A DNA stretch of 64,000 nt, taken from Candidatus Binatota bacterium (GTDB taxonomy: Bacteria; Desulfobacterota; Binatia; UBA1149). The position numbers and the translations under genes are program-made. Positions 44,507 through 55,237 of the stretch are shown one piece after another. Below the pieces are notes generated by a model, which was not told where the DNA came from, did not search any database, and was given only the letters and a program-made list of their open reading frames with translations. The first letter of the stretch is position 1. The number at the start of each line of letters is the position of its first letter. The DNA lies in assembly GCA_012960245.1 (NCBI GenBank), contig DUBO01000023.1, forward strand, positions 1 through 64,000. Direction: 5' to 3'.

Positions 44507-45522
44507 CTCGGCGCTTCCACGACGATGGTCCAGGCCCCGCGCAGCTCGGTCAGCTGTTCGCTGTAGTGCAGGTCGCGCTCGTGGTTGGCCAGCGCCGCAG
44601 TGAGCCTGCTCCTCACCGAGTCGAGCGCTGGCAGCCTGGCCGGCCGGCGGTTGCCAACGCGCAGCAGGTGCCAGCCGTAGGCCGACTCGACGGGGCCCTG
44701 CCAGTTGCCGCGCGGCTGATCGTTGAGCGGTTGGTCGTCTGCCGGCAGCGACATAACCGCATCGGCGAAAGCCGGGCCGAAGCTGCGCGCCAATGTCCCC
44801 CGCGATACGTTGCTGAAACGATTGCCGGGCATAAAAGGATCACCGGCCGGCAGAGTTATGGCGTCGGCTGCTGCGACACCACCGGTATGCGCATCCGCCG
44901 ACGCCGCGGCCAGCGCTCGCTCCGCGCGTTGGCGCGCAGCACTGGCACCACCCTCACCGTCGGAGGAGAAAAAGAGGTGCCGCAGGTCCACGCGTGCGGG
45001 CTGCTGATACTCCCGGGCGTGACCACGCATCCAGGCAAGCAAACGCTCGTCGCTGGGGTTTTCCAAGGACAGGCCAGCACGCAGAAGCAGCCGCATCTTC
45101 TGCACCAGCAGGCGGCGGAGCACGAGGTCATCGCGATCGAGCTCGAGCTCGAGAGCCTGCCGGTACAGCCGCTCGCGCGTGTGCTCGTCGGCCGTTGCCT
45201 GCTCGCCAGCGAGGAAGCGCATTTTTTCGGCAAGGCGAAAGCGCACGCCGCTGTCGTTGCGATCAAGCCCCCGCGCCAACGCCTCGCGGTAGAGTATCTC
45301 GTTCGTTACGGCGTGCTCGACCAGCGCCTGCCGCTCGGCGCTACCGGGCTCGCGGCCAAGCGCACGACGGTACTGGCCTATCAGCGCCTCGACCCGGACC
45401 GCGGTCAAGGTCGCCGTGCCGCCCCGCAACCCCGGCTTCGCGGCGCCACCCAGGGTCACCCACACATCGACGGCGAACAGCAGCAGCCCGCCCACCACAA
45501 AAATCACAACCTGCCGTCTCAA
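44503..45522 (-). CDS. Periplasmic PpiC-type peptidyl-prolyl isomerase
   Basis: 339 residues. Start TTG 45522 is the only suitable codon before the N-terminal membrane anchor VVIFVVGGLLLFAVDVWVTL. A SurA-like chaperone region precedes (GREPGSAERQALVEHAVTNE, LDRDDLVLRRLLVQKMRLLL). The parvulin domain lies in residues 170-310 (PARVDLRHLFFSSDGEG, FGPAFADAVMSLPADD, VESAYGWHLLRVGNRR). Helps fold exported proteins, possibly the extracytoplasmic domain of the coupled HupE-like protein. Confidence 0.85.
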   Translation of the reverse strand: MRRQVVIFVVGGLLLFAVDVWVTLGGAAKPGLRGGTATLTAVRVEALIGQYRRALGREPGSAERQALVEHAVTNEILYREALARGLDRNDSGVRFRLAEKMRFLAGEQATADEHTRERLYRQALELELDRDDLVLRRLLVQKMRLLLRAGLSLENPSDERLLAWMRGHAREYQQPARVDLRHLFFSSDGEGGASAARQRAERALAAASADAHTGGVAAADAITLPAGDPFMPGNRFSNVSRGTLARSFGPAFADAVMSLPADDQPLNDQPRGNWQGPVESAYGWHLLRVGNRRPARLPALDSVRSRLTAALANHERDLHYSEQLTELRGAWTIVVEAPR

Positions 45523-45604
45523 GGGAGATACGTTCCCATGACGTTAAAAATACCAGGGCAGGATACCGGGCTCATCGAGCGCCGGCCCGCCGGGCGCCTG
45601 CAAG

Positions 45605-46471
45605 TCAGGCCTTTTCTCCTTTTCTGAACCTGCGGTCGGTTTCGTAGCATTCCTGCAGGCCCACCAGGGAGGTAAACTCATCAAAGCTCACCATGCTGTC
45701 GTCCAGGCCTTCGCTCGTGCCTTGTTCGCGAAGGTGTTGAAACGCGCGCGCCATGGCGGCCGTGGCCGAGAACAGGGCAGTGAGCACGTAACCCACCGAC
45801 ACGAAGCCCAACTCGTGGACTTGCTCGAGCGACAGGCGCGGCGTCTTGCCGCCGTCTATCATGTTGAGGGTCAGGGGCGCGTCGATTTCGGCCACTATCC
45901 GCTTCATGTCTTCGACGGTTTCGGGAGCCTCCACGAACACCAGGTCGGCGCCAGCGCGCGCGTATGCATTGCCGCGCCGTATGGCCTCGTCGAGGCCCAG
46001 CGGCGCGATGGCATCGGTGCGACCAACTATCATCAGGCGATTGTCGCCGATGGCCTCGCGAGCCGCCGCGATCTTAGCGGCGTGCTCCTCGAGCGAAACG
46101 ACCTGCTTGTCGACCATGTGACCGCAGCGCTTGGGCCAGACCTGGTCTTCGAGAATGACACCGGCCGCACCCATGGCCACGAGTTCGCGAACCATGCGTT
46201 GCACGTTGAGCACCCCGCCGTGACCGGTGTCGCCGTCAACGATGACCGGCAGATCGACGGCCGCGATCACGCGCCGGGCGGCATCGAGCACCTCGGTCTG
46301 CGTCATCATGCCGAAGTCCGGCAAGCCCAGGGTCGCACCGGCCACCGCGTAACCGCTGAGAAACACAGAGTCGAAACCGGCGCGCTCAGCCAGCAAGGCG
46401 CTCAAAGGATCCCACACGCCGACCGACATGAATACTTTTTTCTGCTGCAACAGCGGATGAATTTCAGCCAT
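45605..46471 (-). CDS. Isocitrate lyase / PEP mutase superfamily enzyme
   Basis: 288 residues from ATG 46471; the frame is open further upstream but that segment is antisense to the LLM gene. Family markers: VGVWDPLSALLAERAGFDSV, VDGDTGHGGVLNVQRMVREL, ILEDQVWPKRCGHM (variant of the KKCGH active-site motif, with Arg for the second Lys), VGRTDAIAPLGLDEAIRRG and FVEAPETVEDMKRI. Candidates include methylisocitrate lyase-like or carboxyphosphonoenolpyruvate mutase-like C-C or P-C lyases. Divergent from the LLM gene. Confidence 0.88.
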   Translation of the reverse strand: MAEIHPLLQQKKVFMSVGVWDPLSALLAERAGFDSVFLSGYAVAGATLGLPDFGMMTQTEVLDAARRVIAAVDLPVIVDGDTGHGGVLNVQRMVRELVAMGAAGVILEDQVWPKRCGHMVDKQVVSLEEHAAKIAAAREAIGDNRLMIVGRTDAIAPLGLDEAIRRGNAYARAGADLVFVEAPETVEDMKRIVAEIDAPLTLNMIDGGKTPRLSLEQVHELGFVSVGYVLTALFSATAAMARAFQHLREQGTSEGLDDSMVSFDEFTSLVGLQECYETDRRFRKGEKA

Positions 46472-46549
46472 GCCGGTAGGTTGTACTGCCGGCACCGTTA
46501 TCGCCACCCCCTTCCGTGACGACGCGAAAAGGTGTAGCCTGCCGCCACC

Positions 46550-47590
46550 GTGAAAATCGAAACAGGTATTCCACTGAACGACTGGCGCGCCGTTGCGGCG
46601 GCCGCGCAACGCGCCGAGCAACTCGGTTTTGACGGCGTGTTGAGCTTTGAGATAGCCAACGACCCCTTCATGCCGCTGGCCCTCGCCGCCCTGGCCACCG
46701 AGCGCGTGAGCCTGGGCACAGCCATCGCGGTGGCATTTCCGCGCAGCCCCATGGTGGTGGCCAACACAGCCTGGGACCTCAACCTGCAGTCGGGCGGGCG
46801 CTTCACGCTGGGCCTGGGCACCCAGGTCAAGGGCCACAACGAGCGCCGCTTCAGCGTACCGTGGTCGGCGCCGTTGCCGCGCATGCGCGAGTACGTGCAA
46901 GCGTTGCGCGCGATCTGGCGCTGCTGGGAGGACGGTGAGAAGCTCGACTTCACGGGCGAGCACTACAACTTTACCTTGATGACGCCCGAGTTCTCACCGC
47001 CACCTTCGGGTCTGCCGCCCGTGCCGGTCACCATAGCCGCGGTGCGACCGGCGATGCTCAAGATGGCCGGGCAGATCTGCGATGGTGTGCGCCTGCACGG
47101 GTTTGCCACTCGCCGCTACCTCGACCAGGTGGCCATGCCGGCGCTGGCAGAAGGAATGAAGAAAGGCGGCCGCGCGCGCAACGAGTTCGAAATATGGGGC
47201 GGCGGTTTTATCTCCACCGGGCCCGACGAAGAAAGCGTGGCCAAGCAGCGCGAGTGGGTGCGCTACCGCATTGGTTTTTACGGGTCCACGCGCAGCTACC
47301 TGCCGGTGCTCGAGGCCCACGGCTGGGAAGAGCTTGGCGCGAAACTGAACGGCATGGCGCGTGCCGGACAGTGGAAAGAAATGCCCGCCGAGATACCCGA
47401 CGAGGTGCTCGACGAGTTCACGGTGTCGGCCACCTGGAAAGACCTCGCGCCGGCCGTCGAGCAACGCTTCGGCGGCGTATCCGACAGCATCACACTGGAA
47501 GCCCCCGCAGCCGACGCCGGCCTGGACGGCGAGTTCGGCGAACTGCTCACGGATCTCAAGCGTATACCCTCGCCCTTCGCCCCCACCTGA
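46550..47590 (+). CDS. LLM-class F420-dependent oxidoreductase (TIGR03617-like), paralog
   Basis: 346 residues from GTG 46550. The same branch as the gene at 24394-25431: MKIETGIPLNDWRAVAAAA, QLGFDGVLSFEIANDPFMPL, LGTAIAVAFPRSPMVVANTA, GGRFTLGLGTQVKGHNERRF and RIGFYGSTRSYLPVLEAHGW. The aligned positions are visibly conserved between the two copies. Divergent from the lyase gene (78-base gap) and convergent with the thiolase gene, sharing a hairpin across both stops. Confidence 0.88.
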   Translation: MKIETGIPLNDWRAVAAAAQRAEQLGFDGVLSFEIANDPFMPLALAALATERVSLGTAIAVAFPRSPMVVANTAWDLNLQSGGRFTLGLGTQVKGHNERRFSVPWSAPLPRMREYVQALRAIWRCWEDGEKLDFTGEHYNFTLMTPEFSPPPSGLPPVPVTIAAVRPAMLKMAGQICDGVRLHGFATRRYLDQVAMPALAEGMKKGGRARNEFEIWGGGFISTGPDEESVAKQREWVRYRIGFYGSTRSYLPVLEAHGWEELGAKLNGMARAGQWKEMPAEIPDEVLDEFTVSATWKDLAPAVEQRFGGVSDSITLEAPAADAGLDGEFGELLTDLKRIPSPFAPT

Positions 47591-47611
47591 AGGGGCAAGC
47601 CCCCCTTCAGG
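47586..47611. terminator. Shared stem-loop spanning two convergent stop codons
   Basis: CCTGAAGGGG (47586-47595) and CCCCTTCAGG (47602-47611) form a perfect 10-bp stem with a six-base loop. The TGA of the LLM gene (47588-47590) and the TGA of the thiolase gene (47607-47609 on the minus strand) both lie in the stem arms. There is no T-run on either side, so intrinsic termination is uncertain; protection of 3' ends is another possibility. Confidence 0.6.
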
Positions 47612-48758
47612 AAGAAGTGAGGATGGTGACGCAGCTCACGCCGGGGAATCCGTACACGTGGGTGAAGCCCGTGCGGGGACTGCCGGGCACCTGGTGAGCG
47701 CCGGCGCGCCCCCGTAGCTGCAGGCAGACCTCGTGCACCTGCCGCAAGCCCGAGGCGCCGATGGGCTCGCCGTTGGCCAGCAATCCGCCGTCGGTGTTTA
47801 TCGGCATGCGCCCCTCGATGGCGGTCTCGCCGTCGCGAACGAGCGCTTCCTGTTCGCCGTCGGCGCAGAATCCGCACTCGGCCATGTGCATGATCTCGTG
47901 GCCGGCCTCGGTGTCCTGCAATTGCATGACGTCGATGTCTTCGGGACCCACGCCCGCGGCTTCAAAAGCCTCGCGCGAGGCTTCCACCGACGGCCCTGGC
48001 ACCCAGCGCACGGGCGTAGACGGGGTCAGCGTCTCGAACGACCCGTAACGGCGAGTGCGGAACACGTCGGCGCGCAGCTGCACGGGGCTGGTCGTGTAGC
48101 GCGCCGCGATATCGGCGCGGCAAAGCACTACCGCTACCGCGCCCTCGCTGGGCGAGCAGAAGTGATACTTGCGCAGCGGATCGCAGACCATCGGCGATCC
48201 GGCGATCTCTTCTTCACTTATCTCCTTGCGCCGCCATGCCCGCTCATTCAGCGAGCCGTTGCGAAAAGCCTTGGCCGACACGCGATTGAGACAGTCCTCG
48301 CTGATGCCGTGGTCGTGCATGTAGCGCATTGTCTTCATGGCGAAGTACTGCGGGTTGAGCGCCAGGCCGGTCTCGCCGTACCACTGCCCCAGCCCGATGC
48401 TCTCCAGCGTGTCGCCCACAGAGAACGCGCCGCGCGGGTGCTTGTCCATACCCACGGCTATGGCCACGTCGGCCTGCCCGGCAGTGATCGCGTTGGCGGC
48501 GGTCAACAACAGGTTGCCGCCGGTGGCGCAGCCGTTGTAAAGCGTGGTAAACGGTATGCCCGTCAGCCCCATATGCTTGATCATGGTGTCGGGCTGCAAC
48601 ACTTCGAGGCTGCCCGCGCAGGCAAACTGTATGTCGTTCCAGCCAAGGCCGGCGTCCGAAAGCGCGTCGTTGGCAGCGGCCACGCCCATTTCGATGGGGC
48701 CCACGCCCTCGTGTCGACCGAAGGGGTAAAGCCCGCTACCCAGTATCGAGACGTTCAT
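47607..48758 (-). CDS. SCP-x/Ltp-type thiolase or retro-aldolase subunit
   Basis: 383 residues from ATG 48758, overlapping the DUF35 stop (ATGA). The thiolase fold is clear: ILGSGLYPFGRHEGVGPIEM, LYNGCATGGNLLLTAANAI with the nucleophile-position Cys, SPSEGAVAVVLCRADIA and INTDGGLLANGEPIGASGL. The usual GHP catalytic His is Glu here (GEP). Relatives with a DUF35 partner include the Ltp2 retro-aldolases of sterol side-chain breakdown. Both thiolysis and retro-aldol cleavage remain possible. Confidence 0.87.
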   Translation of the reverse strand: MNVSILGSGLYPFGRHEGVGPIEMGVAAANDALSDAGLGWNDIQFACAGSLEVLQPDTMIKHMGLTGIPFTTLYNGCATGGNLLLTAANAITAGQADVAIAVGMDKHPRGAFSVGDTLESIGLGQWYGETGLALNPQYFAMKTMRYMHDHGISEDCLNRVSAKAFRNGSLNERAWRRKEISEEEIAGSPMVCDPLRKYHFCSPSEGAVAVVLCRADIAARYTTSPVQLRADVFRTRRYGSFETLTPSTPVRWVPGPSVEASREAFEAAGVGPEDIDVMQLQDTEAGHEIMHMAECGFCADGEQEALVRDGETAIEGRMPINTDGGLLANGEPIGASGLRQVHEVCLQLRGRAGAHQVPGSPRTGFTHVYGFPGVSCVTILTSS

Positions 48759-49177
48759 GCTTCTACCGGCCGAAAAGCAAAAGTAACGACCTCTTCGCCC
48801 TCGTCGTTTTGAAAAAACGTTTCGATCACCAGCTCCATCTCCATGCCTATACGCAAGCGCGAGGGATCGTTTTCGGTAAGGCGCGCTTCCACGCGCACCC
48901 CATCCTCCAGCTCGATATACCCAACACCGAAGGGCACGAACTCGCGCGCGTTGCCCGTCCATGGGTGAGGCGGCGGAAAGTGCTGCACCGTCCAGGTCCA
49001 CAGCGTGCCGCTACGCCCGAGTTCGACTTCTTCGCAGGCCTGCGAAGGACAGGCCGGACAACCGCGCTGCACCGGAAAAGTTGTCTCGCCGCAGTCCGGG
49101 CAACGACTCCCGAGAAGGGCGGGATGCTCAGACGGCCAGGTGAACAAACCCTCGGCCACAGGTCTCTGTGTGCTCAT
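48755..49177 (-). CDS. DUF35 Zn-ribbon/OB-fold acyl-CoA-associated protein
   Basis: 140 residues from ATG 49177. Rubredoxin-like zinc ribbon CPDC ... CPAC at 26-45, then the OB-fold part (GTLWTWTVQHFPPPHPW, EFVPFGVGYIELEDGVRVEA, LRIGMEMELVIETFF). Such proteins pair with Ltp-type thiolases and supply a CoA- or substrate-binding surface, as in ChsH2-Ltp2. Translationally coupled to the thiolase gene downstream. Confidence 0.92.
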   Translation of the reverse strand: MSTQRPVAEGLFTWPSEHPALLGSRCPDCGETTFPVQRGCPACPSQACEEVELGRSGTLWTWTVQHFPPPHPWTGNAREFVPFGVGYIELEDGVRVEARLTENDPSRLRIGMEMELVIETFFQNDEGEEVVTFAFRPVEA

Positions 49178-49317
49178 TGTGTCTTCCACTGCGGGCTCTC
49201 CCCTGGCCGGGGCGGGTCCGCAACGGACTAACCCCACCACAAGGCTTAGCCGCCCTCCCGCCTCAAGACAATGCCCGCAGCAGGCACACCGCGGCCCGTC
49301 TGGCCCAAACAACGGTC

Positions 49318-49842
49318 TCAGTACAACATGAAGTAAATCGTCACGCCGGTGGCCGATACGTAGAGCCACAGTGGCAAGGTGACGCGGGCTATGCGGCGGT
49401 GCGCTTGCAGCTGGTCGGTCCAACCACGGTAGAGGGTGAGCAGGGCCAGCGGCATTATGACCGCGGCCAGCACTACGTGACTGGCGAGCAGCGACAGGTA
49501 CAGCGCCTTGAACTCGCCCTCGTAGTGGCGCGGCCCGGCCTTGTACCAGTGGTAGACGACGTAGCTGACGAGAAACGCGGCAGAACTGGCAAAGGCCGCC
49601 AGCATCGCACGGCGATGGGCAAGGCGACGGCCGGTCTTTATCATGGCCAGGCCCGTGAGCAGCAGCAGCCCGCTCAAGGCGTTGAGGGTGGCGTTTACCG
49701 TCGGCAATCCCGACACGTCCAGCCCACCGGCCACGCCCTCGGGGCGGGGGCCGAGGATGAGAAACGCCACCGCGGCGCACACCACCGCAGACGTTATGTA
49801 GATTATGCGCCGCCAGAAGGCGTCTCGTTCATCGGTCATCAT
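49318..49842 (-). CDS. DUF420 / CtaM-like membrane protein
   Basis: 174 residues from ATG 49842 with four to five membrane segments: YITSAVVCAAVAFLIL, VNATLNALSGLLLLTGLAM, SSAAFLVSYVVYHWY, SHVVLAAVIMPLALLTLY and LPLWLYVSATGVTIYF. The histidines in VVYHWYKAGPRHYEG and SHVVLA match DUF420, a family needed for cytochrome oxidase maturation in Bacillus (CtaM). No oxidase genes are nearby. The 140 bases to the DUF35 gene (49178-49317) show no gene. Confidence 0.87.
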   Translation of the reverse strand: MMTDERDAFWRRIIYITSAVVCAAVAFLILGPRPEGVAGGLDVSGLPTVNATLNALSGLLLLTGLAMIKTGRRLAHRRAMLAAFASSAAFLVSYVVYHWYKAGPRHYEGEFKALYLSLLASHVVLAAVIMPLALLTLYRGWTDQLQAHRRIARVTLPLWLYVSATGVTIYFMLY

Positions 49843-50029
49843 GCTGTGCCCCGTCCACCGGCCGACCACTGTAGCCCGGGACCGCCGCCGACCTGAGCTG
49901 CGCAAACCCGCGTTTTCAGTGCCCTTCGGCTTGAAGAGTCGCACGGCGTCGGATACTTGTCGTCGGTTATTCGAGCGTTACCGGCCTTTTTCATCGGCAC
50001 ACCGGGAGCAGGAATACACCACAAAGGGC

Positions 50030-51439
50030 ATGGCAGGCAACGACACCAACAAGGACGACGCCACCACGAGTGTCTCGATGGAAACCATCGTCAACCTCAG
50101 CAAGAGGCGTGGTTTCGTATTCCAGAGCTCTGAGATCTATGGCGGCCTGAACAGTTGCTGGGACTACGGGCCGCTGGGCGCCGAGCTCAAGCGCAACGTC
50201 AAGGAGGCCTGGTGGCGCGACACCGTCACCACGCGCCCCGACGTGGCTGGCCTGGACTGCTCCATCCTGATGCACCCGCGGGTGTGGGAGGCATCGGGCC
50301 ACCTCGACAATTTCACCGACCCGATGGTGGACTGCAAGCTGTGCAAGGGGCGTTTTCGCGCCGACCAGCTCGAGCACGCCAGCTGCCCTAAAAAGCCGAG
50401 CAAGCGCCCGGGCGAGTGCGAAGGCGAACTCACCGAGCCGCGCAACTTCAACCTCATGTTCAAGACGCACATGGGCCCGGTCGAAGACTCGGCGGCGGCC
50501 GTCTACCTGCGGCCGGAAACCGCGCAAGGCATATTCGTCAACTTCGTCAACGTGGTGAACTCCGCGCGCATGAAGCCGCCCTTCGGCATAGCGCAGCAGG
50601 GCAAGAGTTTTCGCAACGAGATCACGCCGGGCAACTTCCTGTTTCGTACCCGCGAGTTCGAGCAGATGGAGTTGGAGTTTTTCGTACCGCCGGGCAGCGA
50701 CGACGCCTGGTACGAGTACTGGCAGGCCCGCCGCATGGCCTGGTACACCGACTACGGCATAAACCCCGAACGCCTGCGCCTGCGCTGTCACGCCGACGAC
50801 GAGCTGGCCCACTACGCCAAGGGCTGCGCCGACGTGGAGTACGAGTTCCCGATCGGCTGGCAGGAGCTCGAGGGCATAGCCAATCGCACCGACTTTGATC
50901 TCAAGGCCCACATGGAAGCGTCGGGCAAGGACCTCAGCTTTTTCGACCCACAGTCAAAAGAGCGCTTCGTTCCCTACGTAATCGAGCCGTCGGCCGGCGC
51001 CGACCGCTCCACGCTGGCCTTCCTCGTAGACGCCTACCACGAGGATCCCCCGGAAGAGGGCCGCCCCGCGGACGACCGCCGCGTGGTGCTCAAGTTTCAC
51101 CCGTCGCTGGCGCCGGTCAAGCTCGCCGTCTTCCCCCTCATGCGCAAGGAAGGCCACCCCGAAAAGGCCATGAAGATCGTCGAAGAACTCAGGGGACACT
51201 TCGCGGTGCAGTACGACCAGGCCGGCTCCATCGGCCGCCGCTACCGGCGCCAGGACGAAATCGGTACGCCACTGGGAGTGACCGTGGATCACCAGACAAT
51301 GGAAGACGACACCGTCACCCTGCGCGATCGCGACACGATGGAGCAACAGAGAGTCTCTATCAGCGCGCTGCAGGGTATAGTGCGCGATAAAATTGCGCCG
51401 CCGGTATCGACCGGACCATTGAGCCCCGAGGAAAACTGA
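50030..51439 (+). CDS. glyS: Glycyl-tRNA synthetase (dimeric, eukaryote-type class II)
   Basis: 469 residues from ATG 50030; longer frames upstream overlap the DUF420 gene. Recognised by LSKRRGFVFQSSEIYGGLNS, WDYGPLGAELKRNVKEAWW, the zinc-like CKLCKGRF ... CPKK insert, LRPETAQGIFVNFVNVVNSA, FRNEITPGNFLFRTREFEQM and VIEPSAGADRSTLAFLVDAY. The C-terminal anticodon domain has KLAVFPLMRKEGHPEKAMKI. This is the alpha2 enzyme, not the alpha2beta2 GlyQ/GlyS form common in many proteobacteria. Followed by ppdK after 83 bases. Confidence 0.97.
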   Translation: MAGNDTNKDDATTSVSMETIVNLSKRRGFVFQSSEIYGGLNSCWDYGPLGAELKRNVKEAWWRDTVTTRPDVAGLDCSILMHPRVWEASGHLDNFTDPMVDCKLCKGRFRADQLEHASCPKKPSKRPGECEGELTEPRNFNLMFKTHMGPVEDSAAAVYLRPETAQGIFVNFVNVVNSARMKPPFGIAQQGKSFRNEITPGNFLFRTREFEQMELEFFVPPGSDDAWYEYWQARRMAWYTDYGINPERLRLRCHADDELAHYAKGCADVEYEFPIGWQELEGIANRTDFDLKAHMEASGKDLSFFDPQSKERFVPYVIEPSAGADRSTLAFLVDAYHEDPPEEGRPADDRRVVLKFHPSLAPVKLAVFPLMRKEGHPEKAMKIVEELRGHFAVQYDQAGSIGRRYRRQDEIGTPLGVTVDHQTMEDDTVTLRDRDTMEQQRVSISALQGIVRDKIAPPVSTGPLSPEEN

Positions 51440-51522
51440 CGGCGCGGAACACTCGTCGGGATAACAACACCGCGCTGCCGGTAACGCGGCACGACAACTA
51501 CACCAACCAGCAGGCAGGACAG

Positions 51523-54315
<2,793 letters not shown>

Positions 54316-54340
54316 CCAGCCGAAAGCGAGGAGCACGAGC

Positions 54341-55207
54341 ATGGCAAAAAAACCGGCAGCCGTTGAAGGCACGACAAAGATCGTGGGCATTTTTGGTGAC
54401 CCGGTTGACCACAGCCTGAGCCCGCGCATGCACAACGCGGCTTTCGCAGAGCTGGAGCTGGACTACGTGTACGTTCCCCTGCGCGCCAATCGCCGCAATC
54501 TCAAGGAAGCCGTGCGCTCCATGCGCGCGCTGGGAATCGTGGGCGCCAACGTAACCGTGCCCTTCAAGCAGGACGCGCTCAAGCTCGCGCAACGCCTCAC
54601 GCCCACGGCCAAGGCCATAGGCGCGGTGAACACGCTGTACTTCGACGACAAGCGATTGGTGGGCGACAACACCGACGGCGTGGGCTTTGTCGACGCGCTG
54701 GCGGCACACGGCCTGCGGGCGCGCAAAAAGCGAGTGCTCATCATAGGCGCGGGGGGCTCTGCTCGCGCGGTGCTGCACGGGCTGCTCGAGGCCGGGGCGG
54801 CCGACGTGGTGGTGGCCAACCGCACCCTCTCGCGTGCGGCACGGCTGGCGCACGACCTGTCGCGGCGTGACTCCCAGGTGAGAGCGGCCAGGCTCGACCT
54901 GCTCGACGACTTTGATTTTCTCGAAACGCGGCAGCTGGTCGTCAACTGCACCCCGGTGGGGCTCAAGGGCGAGAACTTCCTCGACTACGACGTGGATTCG
55001 ACCCCCAAAGACTGCCTGCACTTTGACCTCGCCTACGCGGAGAAGCCTACGCCTTTTCTCGCCATGGCCGCCGGCCGCAAACGCCCCACCGTGGACGGAC
55101 GCTACATGCTGTTGTTCCAGGGCGCGGCGGCGTTCAAGCGCTTCACCGGGCGACGAGCGCCCCTGGCAGTGATGGCCAAGGCGCTGGGCATCAAGCTACC
55201 CGGCTGA
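54341..55207 (+). CDS. aroE: Shikimate dehydrogenase
   Basis: 288 residues from ATG 54341, with GCGAGGAGC upstream. Reduces 3-dehydroshikimate with NADPH in aromatic amino-acid synthesis. Motifs: GDPVDHSLSPRMHNAAF, GANVTVPFKQDAL with the catalytic Lys, GDNTDGVGFVDAL, IIGAGGSARAVLHGLLEAGA and VANRTLSRAARLA, then the C-terminal LLFQGAAAFKRFTG. The NRT loop favours NADP. It follows ppdK after 25 bases, so they are likely cotranscribed. Confidence 0.95.
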   Translation: MAKKPAAVEGTTKIVGIFGDPVDHSLSPRMHNAAFAELELDYVYVPLRANRRNLKEAVRSMRALGIVGANVTVPFKQDALKLAQRLTPTAKAIGAVNTLYFDDKRLVGDNTDGVGFVDALAAHGLRARKKRVLIIGAGGSARAVLHGLLEAGAADVVVANRTLSRAARLAHDLSRRDSQVRAARLDLLDDFDFLETRQLVVNCTPVGLKGENFLDYDVDSTPKDCLHFDLAYAEKPTPFLAMAAGRKRPTVDGRYMLLFQGAAAFKRFTGRRAPLAVMAKALGIKLPG

Positions 55208-55237
55208 GCGGGCGGAGCCGTCCTGGAGACGGTGCTG

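Noticed and set aside
46471-46494. TGCCGG/CCGGCA inverted repeat at the PEP-mutase-family gene start
   Set aside because: Six-base GC-only arms are expected by chance in this composition, and the arms overlap the start codon itself.
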